From: Pachypanchax playfairii
Taxonomy: Eukaryota; Chordata; Actinopteri; Cyprinodontiformes; Aplocheilidae
NCBI GenBank assembly: GCA_006937955.1
Contig: SSNP01000295.1
Span: 1,284-65,283 of the forward strand
DNA length: 64,000 bases
Direction of reading: 5' to 3'
Of this stretch, positions 24,341 to 37,100 are shown piece by piece. Each line of letters opens with the position of its first letter. Positions within the stretch are counted from its first letter, which is position 1. Position numbers and translations under genes: made by a program. The notes beneath the pieces were generated by a model. It had not been told where the DNA came from. It did not search any database and worked only from the letters and a program-made list of their open reading frames with translations.

Positions 24341-24600
24341 GGATGAAGGAGCACCATATAACAGAGAGTCGGTGTAATCAAGGCGTGATGTCACAAACAC
24401 GTGGATGACTGAGTGAAGATCTTTTCTCCTCAGAATGGGTTTTAGCTTGGTCAGCCTACGGAGGGGGAAAAAACAGGATCTAACAACCTGATTAATCTGG
24501 ACATCAAATCTGAGGTCAGAGTCAAAGATGACCCCCAGATTTTTGAAGTTCGGTTTCAGTCGAGCCGACAAGCATGAGGGCAGAGTCGGGACTACAGCAG
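24335..24600 (-). mobile_element. L2-like LINE reverse-transcriptase fragment
   Basis: The minus strand reads NFKNLGVIFDSDLRFDVQIN and VFVTSRLDYTDSLLYG, the L2 C-terminal region. Truncated on both sides. Confidence 0.8.
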
Positions 24601-25112
24601 CAGGAGAACAAGGGAAAACAGTATTGCTTCCAATTTAGTGGAGAAAATGATCAGAGAACCAAGTCTTAATCTCAGCCATACAGTCAGAAAGGGGTTGCAC
24701 TGGGTCAGTTGATTTTAGGGCCACATATAAGTGACATTATACTGGCAACATCATACAAAGGACCAATTTGTGCACTACAGACAAAACTAGATATTTATTT
24801 TATATAAGAAATGATGTAAACCACAGCTAGATTTTGATGGTCTGGGTGAATATTCAACTATGATTGGCTGCAGTGTGTCTGTTAAGTAAGGGACGCTGCC
24901 TGACACCTCATTGGGCAGCTTCTCTTACTTTTACATTGGTCACTTATGAAATAAATAAATAAATATTAAATCAACTATTAATATGATAATGTAGTTTTTT
25001 ACTGTTGAAAATCATAAATTTTTGACATAAAGCGGCTGAGTGGACTAATATCTCTCACTGTGACATGTTGCCATGACAACTGCCTCTGGCCCCAGAACCT
25101 GCAGCTTGGTCG
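24600..25112 (+). other. Intergenic, no recognised feature
   Basis: Between the L2 fragment and the start of the 2998-bp duplication. I see no coding or repeat signature. Confidence 0.4.
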
Positions 25113-25599
25113 GCTGCAGTTTTTATATTAGACCTAATCATTAAGGGGAAGTGAGATGATTGTTGTTTAATGGCGAGTGGAATCTACCTTTTAGTTACAT
25201 TTCTGCAACCTACTGTGCTGGAGTGTGGGTCGCAGCATAAATCAGAAAAGGTCAAATGTCAGCGTGAGAACATATGATAAGCTGACGTCTAATTTTTTTT
25301 TATGCCATGCAATCTACCCACAATACCTTTGTGATCACCATAGTGAGCGCCCCTGCTGTAGATGATAAAAAAGGGTTGAGATAAAGTGCAATTTACTCTA
25401 AGTCGTTCCCTCTCAGTTAAAAGTCTAAGAGCCATAAATAAAACCAGAGTCAATGTTATAATAGTTTCTTAATTTGCTAAAATATGAGGCTGAATGCAGT
25501 TAAAAGCTTAAGAGAAGTCAATAAAAAGTAATCTGAACCAGGTGGCCAAGTGGTGGCAGTACGTCGGATGTCCATGATTAAAAAGTATCAGCAGCAGAA

Positions 25600-25710
25600 G
25601 AAGAAGGAGTTTCCCGCCCGACCGGCAGGGGTGCTGCTGTCATCCTCCTCTTGTGTTAACTTCCTGTCATGGCGGCTCCCACTATGTGCTGAACAAGTAA
25701 CGCGTTTCAG
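25600..25710 (+). promoter_or_regulatory. mtif2: Probable MTIF2 5' noncoding exon, gap-proximal copy
   Basis: Same sequence as 28608-28718. The short upstream ORF is 25669-25692 and the donor is at 25711. Whether this or the other copy is the real one depends on whether the 2998-bp duplication exists in the animal. Confidence 0.55.
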
Positions 25711-26917
25711 GTGAGGTATATAGCTAAAACAGTAAGTGTTTAGACGCCAGACTTACCTGGAAAAATGTTGTAATTTACCTTCCGCCGGCAACAACACCTG
25801 ATCGACGAGATGTTTTCGTTTCATCGTCGTTGTGCTCAATTCTTTTAATAATCTAACGCTGAATGTCCTGCTGAAACTTTTGTTAAATAACGTTAAATAA
25901 TATCAAACAAGTGTCGCTCGTGACCTCGGCGACACAAGGATCACCAAGGTAGAGAATTTAGATTAGATAGTGTTAAACAACAGTAGAGATCTGGGGTCTG
26001 TTCCAGAAAGCAGGTTATGTGACATAACCAGATAAGTTTGAGGGTAAGTTTGTAGATAACCTGAATTTTCGGTTCCAAAAACGGAGGTATCTTTTAAGGT
26101 ATGTTAGTAACCATAGCAACTTAATCTCTGGTAAAGGATTTAGAGCATGACGTGTTCGTTTGATGATGATCCTGCAGCGTTTGGACTTTAAACAGAGTAA
26201 TTTAATTAATTACAATTTCCAATATTACAACACCGTTATCATTAGTGAATGTAAAATGCAGTGCGTTACTATAAATCAATAAAACAAAGTATGTAATGTA
26301 ATTAGAAACATAAACACATGGTTATATGGAGGCTGGGTGGATTAGCTAACAAGCTGTAGTCTAGTGGTAGTGTACTCATCTCTTATCCAGAGGACTGTGG
26401 TTCAATCCCTGATGCTGACAGATCACGTGTTGAAGAAGAATCAGTTTGATTTGCATAATTCAAGGAATTAGTTTTTTTAGTAACACAGTTCGTAATGTTC
26501 TTGTTTCATCCTGACTTGGTACAGAGTTCTTCTGGCTCCAGATAGATTACATCTGATTAAAGAAGGAGTTGATATAATATATGTCTGAGTTCATTTACAA
26601 TATTATTTTACACAAATGCACACAAACATGCGCACACGTATCTAAAATTCACAACTTAGTCATAATAATTAAAAAGCCTGCAAAAACATAATCTGAGAGA
26701 ATCCCTAAATATGTATGTTTGAGGCTTAATTGTCAGAAGTCTGTACATCCAGATTTATGTGGGAAAGTGTCTACAGGGCCTAAATGTAATATCTGAGAAA
26801 AGATTGTAAAATCACTCATAAAAATTGCATGTCAGATTCACTTTAATATGATTAAAAACACAGAACATGTTTGTTTTCTTATTGATGGAAACACCTGTGT
26901 CTGCCTGCCCTCTACAG

Positions 26918-27075
26918 GTATGAATGTGATGTCATCAGTGATGCGGGGTGTGCGGTGGCTTGTCCACACAGACTGTCTTCTTTTTAAAAACATGTCTTCA
27001 CCCCTCCTCTGTCCTGTCCGGAGTTCTGCTCACCTTTTCACCTGTCCACACATCAGGACGTTTGCCTCCAAACAG
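26918..27075 (+). CDS. mtif2: Duplicate copy of the MTIF2 presequence exon
   Basis: Identical to 29926-30083. The acceptor CTACAG precedes 26918, ATG is at 26920, and 52 codons end at the donor AACAG|GTGAGA. The peptide starts MNVMSSVMRG and ends RTFASKQ, and joins in phase 0 to the exon at 33773. Only one of the two copies is needed for the gene. The region sits in the exact 2998-bp repeat around the N gap. Confidence 0.75.
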
Positions 27076-27204
27076 GTGAGAATGAGGGTCCCGTAGATAA
27101 ATATGTAGTGAGTTTTGTTCCAAATGATCTGAAGGATCAGTTCAGAAAGGGGAAGCAGAACCCATCCCTGGCTGTGTTCAGTTTGGGTTGGAAGTGCTGA
27201 CCTG

Positions 27205-27345
27205 GACTGGAAGGAGCACTTTGAGGACCTGCTAATCCCGGTTACTATTTCCTCCACTGAGGAGACAGAGCCTGAGGACTTGAATGAAAAATGAAATGAC
27301 ATGATAAATACTTTATTTATCCCAGAAGGGAAATTCAACTGGAGA
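27205..27345. mobile_element. LINE fragments (RT-upstream piece + and Rex1-like tail -)
   Basis: 27208-27285 reads DWKEHFEDLLIPVTISSTEE on the + strand, a pre-RT segment of a LINE. 27300-27340 reversed is the GGGATAAATAAAGTATTTAT type tail seen at the end of Rex1 (compare 52860-52885). Also present at 30213-30353 through the duplication. Confidence 0.6.
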
Positions 27346-28110
27346 TACAGAGAACAGCTTGGCCTTCACTCTCCAGGCTACCAAGGGTCACAGTGTGCCC
27401 GGCGCACCTCGTTCAGGCCAGCCAAGATCACACAGGAGAATACATACAAATACATACATACATATACATAAGCACGCATCAGCCTGTGTGTTAGGAAAAA
27501 ATATGAATAAGACCACGTAAGGTCAGAGGGAGGAGAAAAAAGGTTCCCTACACCCAGTGCCCCAACATGAGGGGCGCTCGATGTAAGCAATAAAAACCTC
27601 CAGCAGGGGGGGTTCACGAGACATGTTGAGAACTTTCTTGAGGATGTGAATGTAATCAGTGTATGTAGTTGTGTGAGGAGAGTTATCAAGGACACCGTCT
27701 CTGGGACAACGCAGATGTTATGTCTTCCACAGTCTTAGGCGCCCGGTGGACACGGGTAAGGAGGGGGCTGTGTGTCTAGGTGCTCACTGCTCCAGGAGGA
27801 ATTTAGTGTTTTGGCCTTGAGGCCAGCCGAAAAGAGATAACAGAGATTAAGTCGAAGCTGAAGAATTGCAACAGCTTCTCATTGTCCATATGGTGCACTA
27901 TTGTGGAAAAATGTCCGAATCATCCTAATTAGGCCAAATTGCATAGTACCAATAATCAATCAATCACTTCTCCACTCCGAGCCGAAACTGCAACTTCTCC
28001 AAGGTGGCACCAATCCTTCCAGTGAGATCCAGCAGCGCACCCAGTTTACGGTTCAGCTCCAGGACCCCATCAGCCAGCTTACAATCCCGCTCCTGGACCT
28101 CCCCGTCCCG

Positions 28111-28120
28111 NNNNNNNNNN
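28111..28120. other. Assembly gap, 10 N
   Basis: Ten N between two identical copies of a 2998-bp segment. Confidence 1.
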
Positions 28121-31118
28121 GCTGCAGTTTTTATATTAGACCTAATCATTAAGGGGAAGTGAGATGATTGTTGTTTAATGGCGAGTGGAATCTACCTTTT
28201 AGTTACATTTCTGCAACCTACTGTGCTGGAGTGTGGGTCGCAGCATAAATCAGAAAAGGTCAAATGTCAGCGTGAGAACATATGATAAGCTGACGTCTAA
28301 TTTTTTTTTATGCCATGCAATCTACCCACAATACCTTTGTGATCACCATAGTGAGCGCCCCTGCTGTAGATGATAAAAAAGGGTTGAGATAAAGTGCAAT
28401 TTACTCTAAGTCGTTCCCTCTCAGTTAAAAGTCTAAGAGCCATAAATAAAACCAGAGTCAATGTTATAATAGTTTCTTAATTTGCTAAAATATGAGGCTG
28501 AATGCAGTTAAAAGCTTAAGAGAAGTCAATAAAAAGTAATCTGAACCAGGTGGCCAAGTGGTGGCAGTACGTCGGATGTCCATGATTAAAAAGTATCAGC
28601 AGCAGAAGAAGAAGGAGTTTCCCGCCCGACCGGCAGGGGTGCTGCTGTCATCCTCCTCTTGTGTTAACTTCCTGTCATGGCGGCTCCCACTATGTGCTGA
28701 ACAAGTAACGCGTTTCAGGTGAGGTATATAGCTAAAACAGTAAGTGTTTAGACGCCAGACTTACCTGGAAAAATGTTGTAATTTACCTTCCGCCGGCAAC
28801 AACACCTGATCGACGAGATGTTTTCGTTTCATCGTCGTTGTGCTCAATTCTTTTAATAATCTAACGCTGAATGTCCTGCTGAAACTTTTGTTAAATAACG
28901 TTAAATAATATCAAACAAGTGTCGCTCGTGACCTCGGCGACACAAGGATCACCAAGGTAGAGAATTTAGATTAGATAGTGTTAAACAACAGTAGAGATCT
29001 GGGGTCTGTTCCAGAAAGCAGGTTATGTGACATAACCAGATAAGTTTGAGGGTAAGTTTGTAGATAACCTGAATTTTCGGTTCCAAAAACGGAGGTATCT
29101 TTTAAGGTATGTTAGTAACCATAGCAACTTAATCTCTGGTAAAGGATTTAGAGCATGACGTGTTCGTTTGATGATGATCCTGCAGCGTTTGGACTTTAAA
29201 CAGAGTAATTTAATTAATTACAATTTCCAATATTACAACACCGTTATCATTAGTGAATGTAAAATGCAGTGCGTTACTATAAATCAATAAAACAAAGTAT
29301 GTAATGTAATTAGAAACATAAACACATGGTTATATGGAGGCTGGGTGGATTAGCTAACAAGCTGTAGTCTAGTGGTAGTGTACTCATCTCTTATCCAGAG
29401 GACTGTGGTTCAATCCCTGATGCTGACAGATCACGTGTTGAAGAAGAATCAGTTTGATTTGCATAATTCAAGGAATTAGTTTTTTTAGTAACACAGTTCG
29501 TAATGTTCTTGTTTCATCCTGACTTGGTACAGAGTTCTTCTGGCTCCAGATAGATTACATCTGATTAAAGAAGGAGTTGATATAATATATGTCTGAGTTC
29601 ATTTACAATATTATTTTACACAAATGCACACAAACATGCGCACACGTATCTAAAATTCACAACTTAGTCATAATAATTAAAAAGCCTGCAAAAACATAAT
29701 CTGAGAGAATCCCTAAATATGTATGTTTGAGGCTTAATTGTCAGAAGTCTGTACATCCAGATTTATGTGGGAAAGTGTCTACAGGGCCTAAATGTAATAT
29801 CTGAGAAAAGATTGTAAAATCACTCATAAAAATTGCATGTCAGATTCACTTTAATATGATTAAAAACACAGAACATGTTTGTTTTCTTATTGATGGAAAC
29901 ACCTGTGTCTGCCTGCCCTCTACAGGTATGAATGTGATGTCATCAGTGATGCGGGGTGTGCGGTGGCTTGTCCACACAGACTGTCTTCTTTTTAAAAACA
30001 TGTCTTCACCCCTCCTCTGTCCTGTCCGGAGTTCTGCTCACCTTTTCACCTGTCCACACATCAGGACGTTTGCCTCCAAACAGGTGAGAATGAGGGTCCC
30101 GTAGATAAATATGTAGTGAGTTTTGTTCCAAATGATCTGAAGGATCAGTTCAGAAAGGGGAAGCAGAACCCATCCCTGGCTGTGTTCAGTTTGGGTTGGA
30201 AGTGCTGACCTGGACTGGAAGGAGCACTTTGAGGACCTGCTAATCCCGGTTACTATTTCCTCCACTGAGGAGACAGAGCCTGAGGACTTGAATGAAAAAT
30301 GAAATGACATGATAAATACTTTATTTATCCCAGAAGGGAAATTCAACTGGAGATACAGAGAACAGCTTGGCCTTCACTCTCCAGGCTACCAAGGGTCACA
30401 GTGTGCCCGGCGCACCTCGTTCAGGCCAGCCAAGATCACACAGGAGAATACATACAAATACATACATACATATACATAAGCACGCATCAGCCTGTGTGTT
30501 AGGAAAAAATATGAATAAGACCACGTAAGGTCAGAGGGAGGAGAAAAAAGGTTCCCTACACCCAGTGCCCCAACATGAGGGGCGCTCGATGTAAGCAATA
30601 AAAACCTCCAGCAGGGGGGGTTCACGAGACATGTTGAGAACTTTCTTGAGGATGTGAATGTAATCAGTGTATGTAGTTGTGTGAGGAGAGTTATCAAGGA
30701 CACCGTCTCTGGGACAACGCAGATGTTATGTCTTCCACAGTCTTAGGCGCCCGGTGGACACGGGTAAGGAGGGGGCTGTGTGTCTAGGTGCTCACTGCTC
30801 CAGGAGGAATTTAGTGTTTTGGCCTTGAGGCCAGCCGAAAAGAGATAACAGAGATTAAGTCGAAGCTGAAGAATTGCAACAGCTTCTCATTGTCCATATG
30901 GTGCACTATTGTGGAAAAATGTCCGAATCATCCTAATTAGGCCAAATTGCATAGTACCAATAATCAATCAATCACTTCTCCACTCCGAGCCGAAACTGCA
31001 ACTTCTCCAAGGTGGCACCAATCCTTCCAGTGAGATCCAGCAGCGCACCCAGTTTACGGTTCAGCTCCAGGACCCCATCAGCCAGCTTACAATCCCGCTC
31101 CTGGACCTCCCCGTCCCG
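28121..31118 (+). repeat. 2998-bp direct duplication, copy 2
   Basis: Same content as 25113-28110. It continues past the point where copy 1 is cut, into unique MTIF2 intron sequence. Confidence 0.95.
28608..28718 (+). promoter_or_regulatory. mtif2: Probable MTIF2 promoter and 5' noncoding exon with short upstream ORF (gap-distal copy)
   Basis: GC-rich segment with TTTCCCGC (E2F-like), TTCCTG (ETS-like) and ATGGCGGC (YY1-like), ending in a strong donor (CAG|GTGAGG at 28718/28719). The ATG in ATGGCGGC opens an ORF of seven codons (MAAPTMC, stop), so it cannot be the IF-2 start; it would be an upstream ORF. The next good acceptor leads to the presequence exon at 29926. The start boundary is a guess. 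The identical segment 25600-25710 is its copy across the assembly gap. Confidence 0.6.
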
Positions 31119-34100
31119 TTCGAGAATCACAGCCAGCTGGTCGTGGTACTGCTCCGAGACCGCATCCAGTTTGCGATCCAGATCTCCGAATCTTTGCCAG
31201 ATGCGGCCTATCCAATCCATAACTTTAGAATTTGTAGATACATCAGGTAACCACCAACGCCGATCAGCAGGTACCCCACGATCAATAATCCAAATATGTA
31301 CACATCCTCCACGTCTTCGACAGCCAGAACAGACAGGCATACCATCTTCCACTCACCCCAGGAATCCATGGTAAACCCAGCCGGGAGGGCCGACTCTGGG
31401 CATGATGGCTCCCCCTTTTTCAGCCTTAAGTTTGAAAAAACTTTGTCCAATGCGTTGAGTGACCACGAAACCAGATCCATTTTTCTAATTTTCAATTTGC
31501 AGCAGCCAGTACAGAGAAACACAGAGACGAGACGAGAAGCAGGAACAGTGGGGGAGGACAAAGATAAGGGAGCAGCTGGAAAAGCGACTGTTCACAACAA
31601 GAGGCAGAAGAAGATTTGGTGGGACTTGGGGGGGAGTCAAGTCTGTCACACCAGCAGAGATCCTGAGATAGTTAAAAAGCTGCCTAGCAGCAAGGGCTGA
31701 CATGGTGACACGCCTCTTCAGTGAACATAGAGGACCAGGACAACACCTGTGGAGTGTAAGACGGGGGTGGTGTTTCCAATTCCCAAAAAGGGGGACCGGA
31801 GAGTTCAATGATAGGAAGATACACACTGACAGACCCAATGCTGCCAACCACTGGACCCTCCGACCACCATCAAACAACCACTGGACCCTCCGACCACCAC
31901 CAAACAGCCACCGGACCCTCCGACTTCCACCAAACAACTGGACCCACCAACCACCACCAAACAACCACTGGACCCTCCGACCACCATCAAACAACCACTG
32001 GACCCTCCGACCACCACCAAACAGCCACCGGACCCTCCGACCACCACCAAACAGCCACCGGACCCTCCGACCACCACCAAACAGCCACCGGACCCTCCGA
32101 CCACCGCCAAAGAGCCACCGGACATCCGACCTCCACCAAACAGCCACCGGACCCTCCGACCACCGCCAAACAGCCACCGGACCATCCGACCTCCACCGAA
32201 CAGCCACCGGACCCTCCGACCACGACCGACCACTGCCAAACAGCCACCGTACTCTCCGACCACCGCCAAACAGCCACCGGACCCTCCAAACACCACCTGA
32301 CAGCCACCGGACCCTCCGACCACCGCTAAACAGCCACCGGACCCTCCGAACACCACCAAACAGCCACCGGACCCTCCGACCACCACCAAACAGCCACCGG
32401 ACCCTCCGACCACCACCAAACAGACACCGGACCCACCAACCACCACCAAACAGCCACCGGACCCTCCAACCACCGCCAAAGAGCCACCGGACCCTCCGAC
32501 CACCACCAAAGAGCCACCGGACCCTCCGACCACCACCAAACAGCCACCGGACCCTCCAACCACCGCCAAACAGCCACCGGACCCTCCAACCACCACCAAA
32601 GAGCCACCGGACCCTCCAAACACCACTCAATAGCCACCGGACCCTCCGACCACCGCCAAACAGCCACCGGACCANGCCCCTCCGACCACCACCAGACAGC
32701 CACCGGACCCTCCGACCACCACCAAAGAGCCACCGGACCCTCCGACCACCACCAAACAGCCACCGGACCCTCGACCACCACCAAACAGCCACCGGATCCT
32801 CCGACCACCGCCAAACAGCCACCGGACCCTCCGACCACCGCCAAAGAGCCACCGGACCCTCCGACCACCGCCAAAGAGCCACCGGACACTCCGACCACCG
32901 CCAAACAGCCACCGGACACTCCGACCACCGCCAAACAGCCACCGGACACTCCGACCACCACCAGACAGCCACCGGACCCTCCGACCACCACCAGACAGCC
33001 ACCGGACCCTCCGACCACCACCAAACAGCCACCGGACCCTCCGACCACCACCAGACAGGATAATGGGTGACATCTAGATCAGATTCAGACATCTAGATTC
33101 AGTTTTTATCAGTTTCTGGTTCAGATTGACCCATCTGGATCAGTTCTTTGTAACTTCCACTTGAGTCTCTTATTGTGAGCCATTTTTCAGATAAGATAAC
33201 AGAAGAAACTTTAAACATGACCCAGATGTTTTGTTCCATCTGCAGATGCTTCTCTCCATCCAAACAGCAGAAAAACAGAACAGGTTTAGTTAAAAAGACA
33301 GACTTTGCTTATGTGAAACTGGGTCGAGTCATGGGTTCTTTATTCAGTTACCGGACCTGTTGAAAACCTCTTAAGGACTAAGGAAAAGAGAAAGATCCAG
33401 GTCTTGATTTTTTAACGACAGTCATGTAAATCCAAGAAGAAGAAATTCCCACCTTGAGCCTGAACAAAGACTGAATGTAAAACAGATGGTTTCAGTCTGA
33501 AGCAGATCTTCAGATGTTTCTTCTTACATTAAATTTAAGTCTCAGTTAAAACTTTGCTCAGATTTTGTGATTCAGAAAAGATTAATATGTTCAAACTTTA
33601 TAGTAAAAATACTAAATGTTTGATTTGCATTTTGTTACAAAACTCTAATGTAAACAGTGTCCCAGGAAATTATATGAAAATATTATATATTTATAATATT
33701 ATTGTTCAGTGAAATAATTCATCAGAAAGAACATACAACATTATTAAAAGACCTTATCATGTTGTGTTGGAGGTCAAAGGTCAGAGGAAAGATCCCAAGA
33801 AGCAAAATGTGAAGCCCAAAGTGGACAAGCAGGAAGTGGAAATCAGACAAGGAATGACAGCAGCGGATCTCGCCGCCGCCATGAACAAAGACTTTGGTAA
33901 GGACCGTTAGAAAAGATTAGTCTTCATCTGAGTGAATCTGCTGAATCACCTGTGTGTTTTTCTGAAGATCACATCTTGGAAGCTTTGCTCAACACCTCGG
34001 TGGACCTAGACTCTCTGCATCCATGTTCAGTTCTGGAGGAGAGGTGGATCAAGGAGGTGGTGACCCGAACGGGTATGAAGTTTAAATGGGCCAAAGTCAG

Positions 34101-37100
34101 CGAGAAAAGAGAGCGACCCAACAAAGACACCCAGCGGAGGTAACTGGAATAGAGATTCAAGGTCTGGAGACTGGAGGTTTACGACCCCAGACTCGAGGAC
34201 TGGAGGTTTACGACCTCAGACTGGAGGTTTACGACCCCAGACTCGAGGACTGGAGGTTTCTGACCCCAGACTGGAGGTTTACGACCCCAGACTCGAGGAT
34301 TGGAGGTTTCTGACCCCAGACTGGAGGTTTACGACCCCAGACTCGAGGACTGGAGGTTTACGACCCCAGACTGGAGGTTTACGACCCCAGACTGGAGGTT
34401 TACGACCTCAGACTGGAGGTTTACGACCCCAGACTGGAGGTTTACGACTTCAGACTGGAGGTTTACGACCTCAGACTGGAGGTTTACGACCCCAGACTCG
34501 AGGACTGGAGGTTTCTGACCAGATCTTTTTTCATCAGATCTTTTTTCATCAGCATCTTGACAGGTTTACTTTGACTTTTTTTCTTCATCATGCAGACTGA
34601 GGGATAAAGAGTGACTGATCTCAGATGTTTAACATGTTCCAGTCAATACGAGGACTTTTGTTTGTTGCAATGTTAAATTCTATTTTATATTGTTTAAGAA
34701 AGAATCTTCTTTGTGTAAATGTTCAAATTTCTTTTAGTTCAGTAAATGTTTAACTCGAGACATGTTTCTTATCACTTCTTATTGTGAAACTGGTATTTAT
34801 TTCTCAGACAGATCAGTAATATCCCCTGATCCAGTCTTATTTCTAACGGTCATCTGCCTTAGAAAAACTATCAACCCCCACCTGCAACAGCTTTTTACTC
34901 CTGCAGATTTATATATGACTCCTGACCCTGCAGGCCGCCGGCGGACCCGTCGTTGTTGGTGAGTCGCCCCCCAGTAGTCACAATCATGGGTCATGTGGAC
35001 CATGGGAAGACAACACTGCTGGACAGCCTGAGGAAGAGTCAGATCGTTTCCACAGAAGCCGGCGGCATCACGCAGCACATTGGAGCTTTTCTGGGTAACA
35101 TCTGACTCAAACTTCATTAATAAAAACGTGGACAACGGGAAACATGACTGAATGAAAACAAACTCAAATTTTATTTTGATGAATTCTAATGAGTCATAAA
35201 AAAGTTCAATAAGTTAACTTAAAAGAGAATCGATTCAATTCTGTAGAGGGTTCTATCTGTAGACAGGAAGGATCTCCTGTAGAGGGTTCTATCTGTAGAC
35301 AGGAAGGATCTCCTGTAGAGGGTTCTATCTGTAGACAGGAAGGATCTCCTGTAGAGGGTTCTGGGTTCTATCTGTGCACGGGAAGGATCTCCTGTAGAGG
35401 GTTCTATCTGTGGACGGGAAGGATCTCCTGTAGAGGGTTCTAGCTGTAGATGGGAAGGATCTCCTGTAGAGGGTTCTATCTGTGGACGGGAAGGATCTCC
35501 TGTAGAGGGTTCTAGCTGTGGACGGGAAGGATCTCCTGTAGAGGGTTCTAGCTGTAGACAGGAAGGATCTCCTGTAGAGGGTTCTAGCTGTAGAGGGGAA
35601 GGATCTCCTGTAGAGGGTTCTAGCTGTAGACAGGAAGGATCTCCTGTAGAGGGTTCTAGGTGTGGACAGGAAGGATATCCTGTAGCGGGTTCTAGGTGTG
35701 GACAGGAAGGATATCCTGTAGCGGTCTGTGCTGCAGCGGATTATGAAGAATCTTCTGGCTGACAAGTAGCCCCCTGCAAGCAACTGTCGATTCCCCATTT
35801 GGAGCTGTCTTGCTGGGGCACAAATGTCTAGACTCCTCCTCAGCGAGCTTACAAATCAAATACTTTATTAATCCCCGAAGGGAAATTAAGTGTTGTTGTA
35901 GCTCAGTTCTTTTTCAGGTAACCATTGTAGAAGGTTCAAGCTGTGGACAGGAAGGTTCTCCTGTAGAGGGATCTAGCCGTGGACGGGAAGGATCTCCTGT
36001 AGAGGGTTCTAGCTGTGGACGGGAAGGATCTCCTGTAGAGGGTTCTAGCTGTGGACGGGAAGGTTCTCCTGTGGAGAGTTCTAGCCATAGATGGGAAGGA
36101 TCTCCTGTAGAGGGTTCTATCTGTGGAGAGGAAGGATCTCCTGTAGAGGGTTCTAGCTGTGGACGGGAAGGATCTCCTGTGGAGAGTTCTAGCCATAGAT
36201 GGGAAGGATCTCCTGTGGAGGGTTCTAGATCCGTTTTCTAATGTTTGTTTTTCTCCAGTTCAGCTGCCGACAGGTGAGAAGATCACTTTCCTGGACACAC
36301 CTGGTCATGCTGCCTTTTCCTCCATGAGAGCCCGCGGAGCCAACGCCACTGATATTGTCATCTTGGTGGTGGCGGCTGATGATGGCGTAATGAACCAAAC
36401 AATTGAGTCCATCCAGCATGCCAAAAGAACCAAAGGTATGATCCGAGCCTGTTAAGTAAGAGATGAAAAATCCCAGTCTCATTTTTTCAGTTTTTCTGTT
36501 CTGCTCCTTCACATGATGTTTGGGACCGTTTGCGGTTGTGGATCAGTTCCTGTGATCGTTGCTGTAAATAAGTGTGACAAGCCTCAGGCCGACCCCGAGA
36601 GGGTCAAACAGGAGCTGCTGCGTCACGACCTCATCTGTGAGGACATGGGAGGAGACGTTCAGGCCATCAACATCTCTGCTCTGAAGGTGATCTGATACCA
36701 ACAGAACCCCCAGATGTGTTATGCAACCCCAGGTCGAGTAACGGGACCACACGTCTGGGGTCGAGTAACGGGACCACACATCTGAGGTCCAGTAACGGGA
36801 ATACATGTCTGGGGTCGAGTAACGGGACCACACGTCTGGGGTCGAGTAACGGGACCACACGTCTGGGGTCGAGTAATGGGACCACATGTCTGGGGTCGAG
36901 TAACGGGACCACACATCTGAGGTCCAGTAACGGGAATACATGTCTGGGGTCGAGTAACGGGACCACACGTCTCGGGTCGCACGTCTGGGGTCGAGTAACG
37001 GAACCACACGTCTGGGGTCGAGTAACGGAACCACGCGTCTGGGGTCGAGTAACGGAACCACGCGTCTGGGGTCGAGTAATGGGACCACACGTCTGGGGTC

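Larger units (their letters stand above)
25113..28110 (+). repeat. 2998-bp direct duplication, copy 1, ending at an N gap
   Basis: Matches 28121-31118 at a constant offset of 3008 with no difference in any stretch I compared. It ends exactly at the 10-N gap. It contains the MTIF2 noncoding exon, presequence exon, a TIR-element copy (25993-26612), an LTR/LINE-rich segment and the start of the transmembrane/coiled-coil ORF family. Confidence 0.95.

Noticed and set aside
23549..24346. Repetitive protein with about 20 units of GLEGHYPACTP
   Set aside because: At least five frames are open at once over the 33-bp array. It is MITE-derived minisatellite, not a gene.
25113..31118. Genuine recent tandem duplication of the MTIF2 5' end
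   Set aside because: The exact identity together with a 10-N gap at the joint makes an assembly artefact more likely. It is kept as a finding and not as a gene duplication.
31485..33092. Long open frames (up to 535 codons) over the 30-bp repeat
   Set aside because: Open on both strands and in several frames because the unit is a multiple of three. No start context, splice or family signature; they lie in an MTIF2 intron.
33175..33363. Extra MTIF2 coding exon
   Set aside because: The presequence exon and the exon at 33773 join in phase 0 without it, and it has no recognisable IF-2 sequence.
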